From assembly GCA_020853105.1 (NCBI GenBank), contig JADYZM010000004.1:124001-188000 (forward strand): a DNA stretch of 64,000 bases, in the 5' to 3' direction. The position numbers were made by a program, and so were the translations under genes. The notes beneath the pieces are model-generated. The model was given only the letters and a program-made list of their open reading frames with translations, ran no database searches and was not told where the DNA came from. The DNA is from Flavobacteriales bacterium (GTDB lineage Bacteria; Bacteroidota; Bacteroidia; Flavobacteriales_E; Vicingaceae). Position 1 is the first letter of the stretch, and each line of letters opens with the position of its first letter. Below are positions 17,932-27,073 of this stretch, in pieces.

Positions 17932-17984
17932 TTTTTTTAATGATTTTTAGGTTAAACAATAAATTACATCGATAAACGATAGTT

Positions 17985-17992
17985 CAAATATA
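17985..17992 (-). promoter_or_regulatory. putative -7 element of the HU gene
   Basis: On the minus strand the sequence is TATATTTG, an exact match to TAnnTTTG. A TTG about 15 bases further upstream (18008-18010) may be the -33 element. The same octamer precedes the second HU-family gene at 36032. Confidence 0.55.
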
Positions 17993-18110
17993 GACGAATT
18001 ACATATTCAACGGTATGAAAAAAATCAAAAACCTTTAAAATGTTGAAAAGTATTTCATTTTTGTTAATAAACTTAACTTTTAAAGTTGAAAATAACCAAC
18101 TTTTGTAACA

Positions 18111-18398
18111 TTATTTCTTCACCATTTTTTTAGTGGCAATTAACTCGCCATCAGCAATAAGGCTGTAAGTGTAAACTCCTGTTTTAAGGTTGTTACCATA
18201 AACATTTAATTTACTTTCACCACGTTCTTCAATAACGAGTTCTTTGATGATGCGTCCGTTTAAATCGTAAAACAAGAGTTTTGCTTATGCAACCTCTGTC
18301 GGAATGTTGTAATTGATAACTGTGTTTTCTGCAAAAGGATTGGGCAGGTTTTGGTCTAAAATGATACCGTTGGTATTATGTGAAATGTCAAACAACAT
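18111..18398 (-). pseudogene. orphan remnant of a T9SS type A C-terminal sorting domain, with in-frame stop
   Basis: Read on the minus strand, one unshifted frame from 18398 to the TAA at 18113-18111 gives a classical T9SS C-terminal sorting domain. It begins LDQNLPNPFAENTVINYNIP, continues LLFYDLNGRIIKELVI and KLNVYGNNLKTGVYTYSLIA, and ends GELIATKKMVKK. A TAA at 18287-18285 interrupts it where related domains have a lysine or similar residue. No passenger protein lies upstream: the frame before it is only MLFDISHNTNG. It is therefore the tail of a lost secreted protein. It shows that the lineage uses type IX secretion. Confidence 0.85.
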
Positions 18399-18484
18399 AA
18401 GAAAATGGAGTTTTGTTTTGCTAATATAAAACAAAAAAAGCAGAAAGGCAAAAATAATTTGTTTTCCTCGATGCCTCGCTTTTG

Positions 18485-18508
18485 CAAGGCTCTGCCTTGT
18501 GTTTTTTT
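18485..18508 (+). terminator. terminator-like hairpin
   Basis: CAAGGC and GCCTTG (18485-18490 and 18494-18499) form a 6-bp GC-rich stem with a TCT loop, followed by TG and seven T. No plus-strand gene precedes it. It may be left over from whatever occupied this gap before the T9SS gene was lost. The rest of the 660-bp gap holds only the T9SS remnant and AT-rich sequence. Confidence 0.4.
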
Positions 18509-18594
18509 AAACTACGAGTGGGATGTTTGCGGTAGCATGTCTTATTAAATTCATAGATATAGATTAATCAGTTTAATTGTTGAAATTCTTTTAA

Positions 18595-19809
18595 TTAAAC
18601 TAAATAATCTAAAATCAAATCTGTTGCACCAGTATTTTTTAATATAAAGGCTTTACTGTTCTGTTTATTTTGATTGAGATTGGATAAAATAATTTCTAAA
18701 ATATTTTTAAAGTCAGCAGCAGAATTTACAGAAAAACCACCTCCTGCTGAAATTAACTCTTGGGCTTCATGAAATTTTTGATGGTTGGAGCCAAATATAA
18801 CTGCATTTCCAAAGCTTGCAGGTTCTAAAATATTGTGTAAAGCACCACTAAAACCACCTCCTATCAGAGCTATGTCAGTATATTGATATACGATTGACAG
18901 CAAACCGATACAGTCTATTATAAGAATATTGGTTGTATTGATATTCATTTCATTTGCAAGGCTGTATCTCAGTGTTTTTTGCTGAAATAAAAGTTCAATT
19001 TCACGTAAATGTTTTTCATCGATAGTGTGGGGGGCAATGATTAATTTTTGACCGGGATTTGATTTAATATATTCAGCTAAAATTTCTTCTTCAGATTTCC
19101 ATGTGCTGCCACCAATCAATAGGTTTTTATTATCTTTAAATTTTTCTATTAAAGGCAGTTGTTTAGGATTTTTAGAATTTTCATAAACTCTGTCAAATCG
19201 GGTGTCTCCACTTAAAGTAACATTGGTAAAACCACTTGAAATCAATAGTTGTTCGGAATGTTTGTTTTGAACAAAGAAATGGGTAAATCCAGACAATACT
19301 TTTTTGTACCATTTACCATACCATTTAAAAAACAATTGATTTTCTCTGAAAACCCCTGAAATTAAATACGTGGGAATGTTGTTTTGTTTTAACTGACAGA
19401 TGTAATTGTACCAAAACTCATATTTAACAAAGAAAACTATTTTCGGTCGGGTGATTTTAATAAATTGAACAGCATTACTTTTGGTATCAATGGGTAAATA
19501 AAATATATAATCAACAAGTGAATCATTTTTCCTTATTTCATAGCCTGAGGGAGAGAAAAAAGTTACCAATATTTTATATGTATTATATTGGTTTTTAATT
19601 TTTTCTATTACAGGTTTTGCCTGTTCATATTCACCTAAACTTGCACAGTGAAACCAAACAATTTCATCAGTTGGCTTTACAGTTGATTTGATTTTTTGAA
19701 GTAAATTTTTTCTTCCAATCACCCAAAGTTTGGCTTTATAATTAAATAGTGAAAAAATGGTTACTGCAAATGCGTAAAGTTGAATGAGTATATGATATAA
19801 AAAAGACAT
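18595..19809 (-). CDS. waaA: 3-deoxy-D-manno-octulosonic acid (Kdo) transferase
   Basis: The 404-residue protein matches WaaA/KdtA (GT30). An N-terminal membrane-anchoring helix (residues 1-22) precedes the signature VWFHCASLGEYEQAKPVIE, in which Glu is the catalytic base. Then come PIDTKSNAVQFIKITRPKI and FFVKYEFWYNYI, the C-terminal nucleotide-sugar part GGSTWKSEEEILAEYIK, and the GGGFSGALHNILEPASFGN motif. It transfers Kdo from CMP-Kdo onto lipid A precursor on the cytoplasmic face of the inner membrane. It follows the outer-membrane protein gene by 6 bases. Confidence 0.95.
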   Translation of the reverse strand: MSFLYHILIQLYAFAVTIFSLFNYKAKLWVIGRKNLLQKIKSTVKPTDEIVWFHCASLGEYEQAKPVIEKIKNQYNTYKILVTFFSPSGYEIRKNDSLVDYIFYLPIDTKSNAVQFIKITRPKIVFFVKYEFWYNYICQLKQNNIPTYLISGVFRENQLFFKWYGKWYKKVLSGFTHFFVQNKHSEQLLISSGFTNVTLSGDTRFDRVYENSKNPKQLPLIEKFKDNKNLLIGGSTWKSEEEILAEYIKSNPGQKLIIAPHTIDEKHLREIELLFQQKTLRYSLANEMNINTTNILIIDCIGLLSIVYQYTDIALIGGGFSGALHNILEPASFGNAVIFGSNHQKFHEAQELISAGGGFSVNSAADFKNILEIILSNLNQNKQNSKAFILKNTGATDLILDYLV

Positions 19810-19815
19810 GAAAAA

Positions 19816-20580
19816 TTAATCGTAGTAAAATTCATCTCTCGTACGTTTATTGAGACGAATAATCCAACCAACATTGAAACCGTACATAAAGTTAGAAATC
19901 ATTTCGGTGTCAGGTTTCTCTGTATCGTAGTTAAATTTACGAAGGCTTTGTGTATGTCCATAAATCAGGTCAATACCTCCATAAAAATTGATAAATCTGT
20001 TTTTGCTCAAATGCATGTATCCTAAAAATCCGTTTATTCCATACCCAAAAGATAATCTGTCGTATCCTTTTAAATATTCTTCTGAAAGGCTTTTAATTTT
20101 ATCCTTAAAACCAATTTTTATTTTATGATGAATGGTGCCAATTCCACCATAAGCTAATATTCCTGAGTTTTTATTTTTGGTTAAAATATTAAAAAGTTTA
20201 CCGAAGGTGAGAAAGAATGTTGTTCCTCGTTCTTCTAAATAAATAAAAGTTAGTCTTCCTTCATCATCAATTACCATTCCTTCAGATGTTTTCAGATTAT
20301 CCATTATAGTGGTTTCATTCACTTGACTACCCCAATTGTAGCTACCTTTGATTCCATAAAACCAGTGATTTTTATTTTTAAAAGCAAAAGTGCCGCCAAC
20401 TGAATAATTCATTCCATACCGATTGGCAATTTCAGCACCTTTCAACATCATTCCATAATTTGCAGTAATCATTGGAACTGTAAAAGCAGAATCTGGTTTT
20501 TCTGGTTTATTCTTTCTGCTTTGTGAAAAAGCAAAACAAGAATAGAAAAGGAATAATATCCAAATTAATAATCTTATCAT
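19816..20580 (-). CDS. outer-membrane beta-barrel protein, unassigned
   Basis: I start the gene at the ATG at 20580, because that gives a standard signal peptide (MIRLLIWILFLFYSCFAFSQ). The frame runs open 36 codons further upstream to 20688 but without sense as a signal. The mature part (about 234 residues) has alternating aromatic and polar strands (NYSVGGTFAFKNKNHWFYG, FLTFGKLFNIL, GFLGYMHLSKNRFINFYGG), as in small outer-membrane barrels, and ends in charged residues. No named family is recognised. Its gene lies 6 bases upstream of Kdo transferase on the same strand, so it is probably co-transcribed and envelope-related. Confidence 0.8.
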   Translation of the reverse strand: MIRLLIWILFLFYSCFAFSQSRKNKPEKPDSAFTVPMITANYGMMLKGAEIANRYGMNYSVGGTFAFKNKNHWFYGIKGSYNWGSQVNETTIMDNLKTSEGMVIDDEGRLTFIYLEERGTTFFLTFGKLFNILTKNKNSGILAYGGIGTIHHKIKIGFKDKIKSLSEEYLKGYDRLSFGYGINGFLGYMHLSKNRFINFYGGIDLIYGHTQSLRKFNYDTEKPDTEMISNFMYGFNVGWIIRLNKRTRDEFYYD

Positions 20581-20712
20581 GCGGTGATTAACATCAGGGC
20601 AAAATAACGAATTAAAAGCTGAATTATTACTACATACTTTTATGATATAAATAACAAACTTATTGCAGAGTTTTTTTAATTTAGCCACCTCGCTTCAAAA
20701 AAAATAAGTAAA

Positions 20713-21837
20713 ATGAATATCCAAATGGTTGACCTTAAAGGTCAGTATCAAAAAATAAAAAAAGAAGTTGACAAAGCAGTAATTGAAGTTATTGAATCAA
20801 CAGCATTCATCAATGGACCGGAGGTTCATTCGTTTCAAAAAGAATTGGAAACATATCTTGGTGTTAAGCATGTTATACCTTGTGCAAATGGTACAGATGC
20901 TCTTCAGATAGCATTGATGGCTTTGGGATTAAAACCGGGTGACGAAGTAATTACTTCTGATTTTACTTTTGCGGCAACTGTTGAAGTTATAGGACTGCTT
21001 AAATTAACTCCTGTATTGGTAGATGTTGATCCCAACACTTTTAACATGGATATTGAAAAATTCAAAAAAGCAATTACTCCAAAAACAAAAGCGGTTGTTC
21101 CTGTTCATCTTTTTGGACAATGCTCGGATATGGAGGAAATTTTAAGAATTTCCAAAGAAAATAACATTTTCGTTGTTGAAGATACAGCACAGGCAATAGG
21201 CTCAAAATATACATTTAACAACGGTAATGTAAAATATGCCGGTACAATGGGAGAAATCGGAACTACATCATTTTTTCCATCAAAAAATTTAGGGTGTTAT
21301 GGCGATGGCGGAGCAATTTTTACCAACGATGATAATTTAGCCACTATTTGTCGTTCCATAGTTAATCATGGAATGGCTGAAAGGTATTATTATACCAGAC
21401 TAGGGGTTAATTCTAGGTTGGATACAATACAAGCTGCAATTTTAAAAATAAAACTAAAACACCTTGATGAGTACGCTGCTGCAAGAAACAAGGCAGCAGA
21501 GTATTACGACAAAGCATTTGCTACAAATAGCAAAATTCAAACACCGGTTAGAGAGAAAAAATCCACTCATGTTTTCCACCAATATACTCTTGTATGTGAT
21601 GGAGTTGATCAGTTTGCTCTTCAAAAATTCCTTAGTACAAAAGGAATTCCTTGCATGATTTATTATCCTGTTCCCCTGCACACACAAGACGCATATAAAA
21701 CAGAAAGTATGAAACATGAAGATTTTCCTGTTACGAATCAATTATGCAAATCTGTTTTTTCTTTACCTATGCATACTGAATTGACAGATGAACAATTAAA
21801 ATATATCACAGAATCTGTGTTGGAATTTATAAAATAA
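20713..21837 (+). CDS. DegT/DnrJ/EryC1 sugar aminotransferase (WbpE-like)
   Basis: The 374-residue PLP enzyme fits the DegT family: IQMVDLKGQYQKIKKEVDKA at the start, VIPCANGTDALQIALMALGL, SDFTFAATVEVIGL, VVEDTAQAIGSKY, and the Schiff-base lysine in TTSFFPSKNLGCYGDGGAIF. It is closest by eye to WbpE, which aminates UDP-3-keto-GlcNAc uronic acid using glutamate. The presence of WbpB-, WbpD- and WbpA-like genes downstream supports that role. It is the first gene of a plus-strand run of nine genes and is divergent from the outer-membrane protein gene. Four bases separate it from the next gene. Confidence 0.92.
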   Translation: MNIQMVDLKGQYQKIKKEVDKAVIEVIESTAFINGPEVHSFQKELETYLGVKHVIPCANGTDALQIALMALGLKPGDEVITSDFTFAATVEVIGLLKLTPVLVDVDPNTFNMDIEKFKKAITPKTKAVVPVHLFGQCSDMEEILRISKENNIFVVEDTAQAIGSKYTFNNGNVKYAGTMGEIGTTSFFPSKNLGCYGDGGAIFTNDDNLATICRSIVNHGMAERYYYTRLGVNSRLDTIQAAILKIKLKHLDEYAAARNKAAEYYDKAFATNSKIQTPVREKKSTHVFHQYTLVCDGVDQFALQKFLSTKGIPCMIYYPVPLHTQDAYKTESMKHEDFPVTNQLCKSVFSLPMHTELTDEQLKYITESVLEFIK

Positions 21838-21841
21838 AAAA

Positions 21842-23155
21842 ATGAAAATAGCTGTAATCGGAACCGGATATGTAGGATTAGTTTCAGGAACTTGTTTTGC
21901 TGAAACAGGTAACGAAGTTATATGTGTTGATATAGACAAAAATAAAGTAGAAAAAATGAGGAAAGGTCAAATTCCCATTTATGAACCACATCTTGATGTG
22001 TTATTTGAACGCAATATAAGCCAAGGAAGATTAAAATTTACTACAGACATCAATGAAGCAATTAAAGAAGCAAAAATTATTTTCTTAGCTTTACCAACGC
22101 CACCAGATGAAGATGGTTCAGCAGATTTATCATATATACTTGGCGTTGCTGATACTCTGGGTAAAATAATTACGGATTATAAAGTAATAGTTGATAAAAG
22201 TACTGTACCTGTAGGAACAGCTGAAAAAGTTCATGCAGCAATAGCCAAACATGCTAAAGTAGAATTTGATGTGGTTTCAAACCCAGAATTCTTACGAGAA
22301 GGATTTGCTGTTGACGATTTTATGAAACCAGACCGTGTGGTTATCGGAACCTCATCACAAAAGGCAAAAGATATAATGGAACATTTATATAAACCTTATG
22401 TAAGACAGGGAAACCCAATTATTTTTATGGATGAAAAATCAGCAGAACTTACCAAATATGCTGCAAATTCATTTTTGGCAACAAAGATTACCTTCATGAA
22501 CGAAATTGCAAATTTTTGTGAAAAAGTAGGTGCAGATGTAGATATGGTAAGAATTGGAATTGGCTCTGATACCCGAATTGGGAAACGATTTTTGTTTCCA
22601 GGAATCGGTTACGGTGGTAGTTGTTTTCCAAAAGATGTTCAAGCACTGGCAAAATCAGGAAAAGATTACAACTATAATTTTAGAATATTAGATGCAGTAA
22701 TGCAAATCAATGAAAGCCAAAAAACTGTGATTGTTCCTAAAATTTTAGCGTATTTCAATCATTCCTTAAAAGGGAAGAAAATTGCAATTTGGGGATTAGC
22801 TTTTAAACCAGATACAGACGATATAAGAGAAGCGCCTGCGTTATATATCATTAACGAACTACTTGCAGAAGGAGCGTCAATTGTTGTGTATGACCCTGAA
22901 GCTATGGAAAATGTTAAAGCCAAGTATGGTAATAAATTAAGTTATGCTGAAAGTAGAGATGAAGCAATAAAAAAAGCAGATGCTCTTGTTATAGCTACAG
23001 AATGGCAACTTTTTAGGACTCCTGATTTCGATAAACTAGCATCTGACATGAATGAAAAAGTTATCTTTGACGGAAGAAATCTATACGATGTAAAAGAGAT
23101 GGAAGACTTAGGTTTTTATTATTCAAGTATTGGTCGAATTTTGGTTAAAGGATAA
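21842..23155 (+). CDS. ugd: UDP-glucose 6-dehydrogenase
   Basis: The 437-residue protein has the NAD-binding motif [20 protein letters not shown], then [19 protein letters not shown] and [14 protein letters not shown]. The catalytic cysteine lies in the Ugd-type context [16 protein letters not shown], and the C-terminal domain shows [17 protein letters not shown]. It oxidises UDP-glucose to UDP-glucuronate with two NAD+. The Gly-Gly-Ser-Cys-Phe-Pro-Lys-Asp context separates it from the UDP-HexNAc dehydrogenase encoded further down the cassette. Its product is the substrate of the next gene, whose ATG is one base after this stop. Confidence 0.95.
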   Translation: MKIAVIGTGYVGLVSGTCFAETGNEVICVDIDKNKVEKMRKGQIPIYEPHLDVLFERNISQGRLKFTTDINEAIKEAKIIFLALPTPPDEDGSADLSYILGVADTLGKIITDYKVIVDKSTVPVGTAEKVHAAIAKHAKVEFDVVSNPEFLREGFAVDDFMKPDRVVIGTSSQKAKDIMEHLYKPYVRQGNPIIFMDEKSAELTKYAANSFLATKITFMNEIANFCEKVGADVDMVRIGIGSDTRIGKRFLFPGIGYGGSCFPKDVQALAKSGKDYNYNFRILDAVMQINESQKTVIVPKILAYFNHSLKGKKIAIWGLAFKPDTDDIREAPALYIINELLAEGASIVVYDPEAMENVKAKYGNKLSYAESRDEAIKKADALVIATEWQLFRTPDFDKLASDMNEKVIFDGRNLYDVKEMEDLGFYYSSIGRILVKG

Positions 23156-23156
23156 C

Positions 23157-24143
23157 ATGAAAAAAGTTTTAATTACAGGTGCAGCTGGTTTTTTGGGGTC
23201 ACATTTGTGTGATAGATTTATAAAAGAAGGATTTTATGTGATTGGAATGGATAATCTTATTACAGGTGATTTGAAAAACATTGAACACTTATCGGGAAAT
23301 ATAAATTTTGAATTTGTAAACCACGATGTATCAAATCATATCACAATTGACGGTAGTTTAGATTATATTCTACATTTTGCCTCACCAGCTTCACCAATTG
23401 ATTACCTGAAAATTCCGATTCAAACATTAAAAGTAGGTTCACTTGGAACACACAATTTGTTGGGGTTGGCAAAAGCAAAAAATGCCAGAATGCTTATTGC
23501 ATCAACCTCAGAAGTGTATGGAGATCCATTGGTTCACCCTCAAACAGAAGAATATTGGGGAAATGTTAATCTAATCGGACCCAGAGGAGTTTATGATGAA
23601 GCCAAACGTTTTCAAGAAGCAATTACCATGGCATACCACAGATTTCATGGTGTTGAAACCAGAATAGTTCGTATCTTTAATACCTACGGACCACGAATGA
23701 GATTAAATGATGGAAGAGTTTTACCTGCTTTCATCGGTCAAGCATTAAGAGGCGAAGATTTAACAGTTTTTGGAAAAGGAAACCAAACCCGTTCATTTTG
23801 TTACGTTGATGATTTGGTAGAAGGTATTTTTCGCTTACTGATGAGCGATTATTCGCTTCCCGTAAATATTGGAAACCCTGATGAAATTACAATTTTGGAG
23901 TTTGCAGAAGAAATTTTGAAATTAACAGGTAGCAACCAAAAAATAATATTTAAAGAATTGCCCGTTGATGACCCTATGCAAAGGCAACCAAATATTGATA
24001 AAGCAAAAAAACTATTAGGGTGGGAGCCAAAAGTGAGTAGGCAAGAGGGTTTGAAAATTACGTATGAATATTTCAAAAGTTTGACTGATAATGATTTATA
24101 TAAGGTTGAACATAAGAATTTTGAAGGATTTATTAAAAAATAA
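23157..24143 (+). CDS. UDP-glucuronate decarboxylase (UDP-xylose synthase)
   Basis: From the ATG at 23157, 1 base after the ugd stop, the protein is 328 residues. An upstream ATG at 23130 would overlap ugd and adds no family sequence. It is an extended [55 protein letters not shown], and the YxxxK pair in [15 protein letters not shown]. The HFASPASP...TLKVGSLGT and TSEVYGDP motifs are those of UXS. It converts UDP-glucuronate to UDP-xylose. With Ugd immediately before it, this is a two-step UDP-glucose to UDP-xylose branch. Confidence 0.92.
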   Translation: MKKVLITGAAGFLGSHLCDRFIKEGFYVIGMDNLITGDLKNIEHLSGNINFEFVNHDVSNHITIDGSLDYILHFASPASPIDYLKIPIQTLKVGSLGTHNLLGLAKAKNARMLIASTSEVYGDPLVHPQTEEYWGNVNLIGPRGVYDEAKRFQEAITMAYHRFHGVETRIVRIFNTYGPRMRLNDGRVLPAFIGQALRGEDLTVFGKGNQTRSFCYVDDLVEGIFRLLMSDYSLPVNIGNPDEITILEFAEEILKLTGSNQKIIFKELPVDDPMQRQPNIDKAKKLLGWEPKVSRQEGLKITYEYFKSLTDNDLYKVEHKNFEGFIKK

Positions 24144-24146
24144 TTT

Positions 24147-24719
24147 ATGAAAAATTATTTTGCACACGAAACAGCTGTGATAGATGCAGGTTGTGAAATT
24201 GGAGAAGGCACAAAAATATGGCATTTTTCACACATAATGTCAAATTGTAAAATTGGAAACAAATGTAATATTGGACAAAATGTTGTGGTTTCACCTGAGG
24301 TCGTTTTGGGCAATAATGTTAAAGTTCAAAACAACGTTTCTATTTATACTGGTGTTACTTGTGCCGATGATGTATTTTTAGGGCCATCAATGGTTTTTAC
24401 AAATGTTATAAACCCAAGAAGTGCAGTAAACAGAAAAAACGAGTATTTAAAAACGCACGTTGGAAAAGGAGCTTCAATCGGAGCAAATGCAACAATAGTA
24501 TGTGGAAACAATATTGGAGATTATGCATTTATTGGCGCAGGAGCTGTGGTAACTAAAGAAATTCCTGCATATTCATTGTGGGTTGGAAATCCGGCAAAAC
24601 AAATAGGTTGGGTTAGCGAATATGGACACAGGCTGAATTTTGATAAAGATGGTAATGCAATTTGCTCCGAATCAAAGGAAAAATATAAATTTGAAAAAAA
24701 TCATGTAAAAAAATTATAA
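24147..24719 (+). CDS. hexapeptide-repeat N-acetyltransferase (WbpD-like)
   Basis: The 190-residue protein is built of left-handed beta-helix hexapeptide repeats (AVIDAGCEIGEGTKIWHFSH, then ISVYTG-type turns, VTCADDVFLGPSMVFTNVIN, and ASIGANATIVCGNNIGDYAF). The text GAVVTKEIPAYSLWVGNPAK closes the helix. The length and FTNVINPRS region match WbpD, the acetyl-CoA-dependent 3-N-acetyltransferase acting on UDP-2-acetamido-3-amino-2,3-dideoxy-glucuronate. A single base separates its stop from the WbpB-like oxidoreductase gene that follows. Confidence 0.92.
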   Translation: MKNYFAHETAVIDAGCEIGEGTKIWHFSHIMSNCKIGNKCNIGQNVVVSPEVVLGNNVKVQNNVSIYTGVTCADDVFLGPSMVFTNVINPRSAVNRKNEYLKTHVGKGASIGANATIVCGNNIGDYAFIGAGAVVTKEIPAYSLWVGNPAKQIGWVSEYGHRLNFDKDGNAICSESKEKYKFEKNHVKKL

Positions 24720-24720
24720 A

Positions 24721-25764
24721 ATGAGTGCTGAAAATAAGAAAATAAAGTTTGCTGTTGTAGGATGTGGGCATATTGGAAAACGCCATGCAGAAATGGTACT
24801 CGGAAACTCTGAAGCTGAATTGGTTGCACTGTGTGACGAAGCAGATAAAAATAGCATCGGTATCGAAAAATACAACGTTCCTTTTTTTAATTCCATTGAT
24901 GAACTATTAGAATCAAATCTTGAAATTGATGTGATTAATATCTGCACACCAAACGGACTTCATGCAAACCATTCGATTAAAGCACTTGGAAAAAAATATC
25001 ATGTGGTTTGTGAAAAACCCATGGGGCTTACAAAATCAGAATGTGAGGAAGTAATTTTTAAAGCTTTACAGGTTTCTCGGAATGTTTTCTGCGTTATGCA
25101 AAATAGATATTCGCCGCCGTCAGTATGGATTAAGGAAATGATAGAAAAAAAAGTGTTAGGAACTATATTTATGGTTCAGCTGAATTGCTATTGGAACCGA
25201 GACGACAGATACTATAAAAAAGGTGGATGGAAAGGAACTCAAAACCTTGACGGAGGAACTTTATTTACACAATTCTCACATTTTATTGACATCATGTATT
25301 GGCTTTTTGGCGATATCACCAATATTCAAGGAAAATTTAGAGATTTTACCCATCAAAATTCAACAGATTTTGAAGATTCCGGATTTGTAAATTTTGATTT
25401 TGTTAACGGTGGAATGGGAAGCATAAATTACTCAACATCAATTGCTACACAAAATTTAGAAAGCAGTGTAACCATTATTGGTGAAAAAGGGAGTATAAAG
25501 ATTGGCGGACAATACATGAATGAAGTAGAAGTATGTAATATTGATGGATATCAAATGCCTAAGCTTGCTGAATCAAACCCACCTAATGATTATGGACCAT
25601 ATAAAGGTTCAGCAGCCAACCATCACTATGTAATTGAAAATGTGATAGACACTTTAAAAGGAAGAACTACAGCAACCACAAACGCCTTAGAAGGCTTAAA
25701 AGTTGTTGATATCATCGAAAGAATATATTCTTTACGAGATAAATCATTAATTAAAAATGCTTAA
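24721..25764 (+). CDS. Gfo/Idh/MocA oxidoreductase (WbpB-like UDP-GlcNAc uronate 3-dehydrogenase)
   Basis: The 347-residue protein has an N-terminal NAD(P)-binding motif AVVGCGHIGKRHAEM, the family EKP motif in HVVCEKPMGLTKSECEEV, and a C-terminal alpha/beta domain with GGWKGTQNLDGGTLFTQFSH and the conserved HFID. WbpB oxidises the 3-hydroxyl of UDP-N-acetylglucosaminuronate so that the DegT aminotransferase can aminate C3. Its position between the WbpD- and WbpA-like genes supports this. Gfo/Idh/MocA enzymes are diverse, so the exact reaction rests on context. Confidence 0.9.
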   Translation: MSAENKKIKFAVVGCGHIGKRHAEMVLGNSEAELVALCDEADKNSIGIEKYNVPFFNSIDELLESNLEIDVINICTPNGLHANHSIKALGKKYHVVCEKPMGLTKSECEEVIFKALQVSRNVFCVMQNRYSPPSVWIKEMIEKKVLGTIFMVQLNCYWNRDDRYYKKGGWKGTQNLDGGTLFTQFSHFIDIMYWLFGDITNIQGKFRDFTHQNSTDFEDSGFVNFDFVNGGMGSINYSTSIATQNLESSVTIIGEKGSIKIGGQYMNEVEVCNIDGYQMPKLAESNPPNDYGPYKGSAANHHYVIENVIDTLKGRTTATTNALEGLKVVDIIERIYSLRDKSLIKNA

Positions 25765-25775
25765 AACACAAGAAA

Positions 25776-27071
25776 ATGGGTATTTACAGTAGATTAAAAA
25801 ATAAAGAAACTAAACTGGCAGTAATAGGATTGGGCTATGTGGGATTACCAATAGCACTTGAATTTGCAAAAACAATGAAGGTTGTTGGTTTTGATATCAA
25901 CCAAAAAAGAGTTGATATGATGAGAAATAACATTGACCCTAGTGAAGAACTAGATTCTTCTGATTTTATGGGTTGTGATATTCATTTTACTGCAGATATA
26001 AATGATTTGAAAGATGTATCATTTTTTGTAGTTGCTGTACCAACTCCAATAGATAAACACAACTTACCTGATTTGACTCCTTTGATTGGTGCATCAAAAA
26101 CTGTTGCACAAGTTTTAAAAAAAGGTGATTATGTAGTATATGAATCAACAGTTTATCCCGGCTGCACCGAAGACGATTGTATTCCGGTACTGGAGGAAAT
26201 TTCAGGATTGAAATTTAAAACCGATTTTAAAGTAGGATATTCACCGGAAAGAATTAATCCGGGTGATAAAACACATACATTAACAAACGTTATTAAGGTA
26301 GTTTCAGGTTGTTGTGAAGAGTCATTGAATGAAATTGCACAAGTGTATGAAACTGTAGTGAAAGTTGGTGTGCATAGAGCGTCCTCAATAAAAGTAGCAG
26401 AAGCAGCAAAAATTATTGAAAACACACAGAGAGATGTTAATATAGCATTGGTTAATGAGCTTTCAATCATTTTTAACAAGATGGGCATCAACACTTATGA
26501 CGTTTTGGAAGCTTCCGGAACCAAATGGAATTTTTTGAAATTTTTCCCAGGTTTAGTCGGAGGTCATTGTATTGGAGTAGATCCATATTATTTAACATAT
26601 AAAGCAAAAGAATTTGGATATCATGCCCAAATAATCAGCTCAGGGAGGTTTGTTAACGATTCTATGGGTGCTTATGTTGCAAAACAAACTGTAAAAAAGA
26701 TTATTAAAGCCGGTAAAAACATAAGTGAATCTAAAGTTTTAGTAATGGGAGCAACTTTCAAAGAAGATGTATCAGACATTAGAAACTCAAAAGTAGCAGA
26801 TGTTGTAAATGAGTTTATATCATTTGGAGCTAATGTTGATGTTGTTGACCCATACGCTAGTGCTGAAGAAATAAAACACGAATATGGTTTTAGTTTGTCT
26901 CCATCGGTTTCAAATAATTATGATGCAATAGTGGTTGCTGTCAGCCATAGAGAATATATTTCCTTAGATGAAAAGTATTTTGAGTCAATTTCTGCACCCA
27001 ATGGGGTTTTAGTTGATTTGAAAGGAATTTATAGAGGTAAAATTAATCGATTAATATACTGGAGTCTATAA
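25776..27071 (+). CDS. UDP-N-acetyl-hexosamine 6-dehydrogenase (WbpA/TviB-like)
   Basis: The 431-residue nucleotide-sugar dehydrogenase has LAVIGLGYVGLPIALEFAKT, VAVPTPIDKHNLPDLTPLI, YESTVYPGCTEDDCIPVLE, SPERINPGDKTHTL and the catalytic cysteine in GLVGGHCIGVDPYYLTYKA. That last context is typical of UDP-GlcNAc or UDP-ManNAc dehydrogenases rather than Ugd. It should make UDP-GlcNAc uronic acid, the entry step for WbpB/E/D, and possibly also feed the 4-epimerase encoded at 28138. It is the second 6-dehydrogenase in the cassette, and the different active-site context argues against redundancy. Confidence 0.92.
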   Translation: MGIYSRLKNKETKLAVIGLGYVGLPIALEFAKTMKVVGFDINQKRVDMMRNNIDPSEELDSSDFMGCDIHFTADINDLKDVSFFVVAVPTPIDKHNLPDLTPLIGASKTVAQVLKKGDYVVYESTVYPGCTEDDCIPVLEEISGLKFKTDFKVGYSPERINPGDKTHTLTNVIKVVSGCCEESLNEIAQVYETVVKVGVHRASSIKVAEAAKIIENTQRDVNIALVNELSIIFNKMGINTYDVLEASGTKWNFLKFFPGLVGGHCIGVDPYYLTYKAKEFGYHAQIISSGRFVNDSMGAYVAKQTVKKIIKAGKNISESKVLVMGATFKEDVSDIRNSKVADVVNEFISFGANVDVVDPYASAEEIKHEYGFSLSPSVSNNYDAIVVAVSHREYISLDEKYFESISAPNGVLVDLKGIYRGKINRLIYWSL

Positions 27072-27073
27072 AA

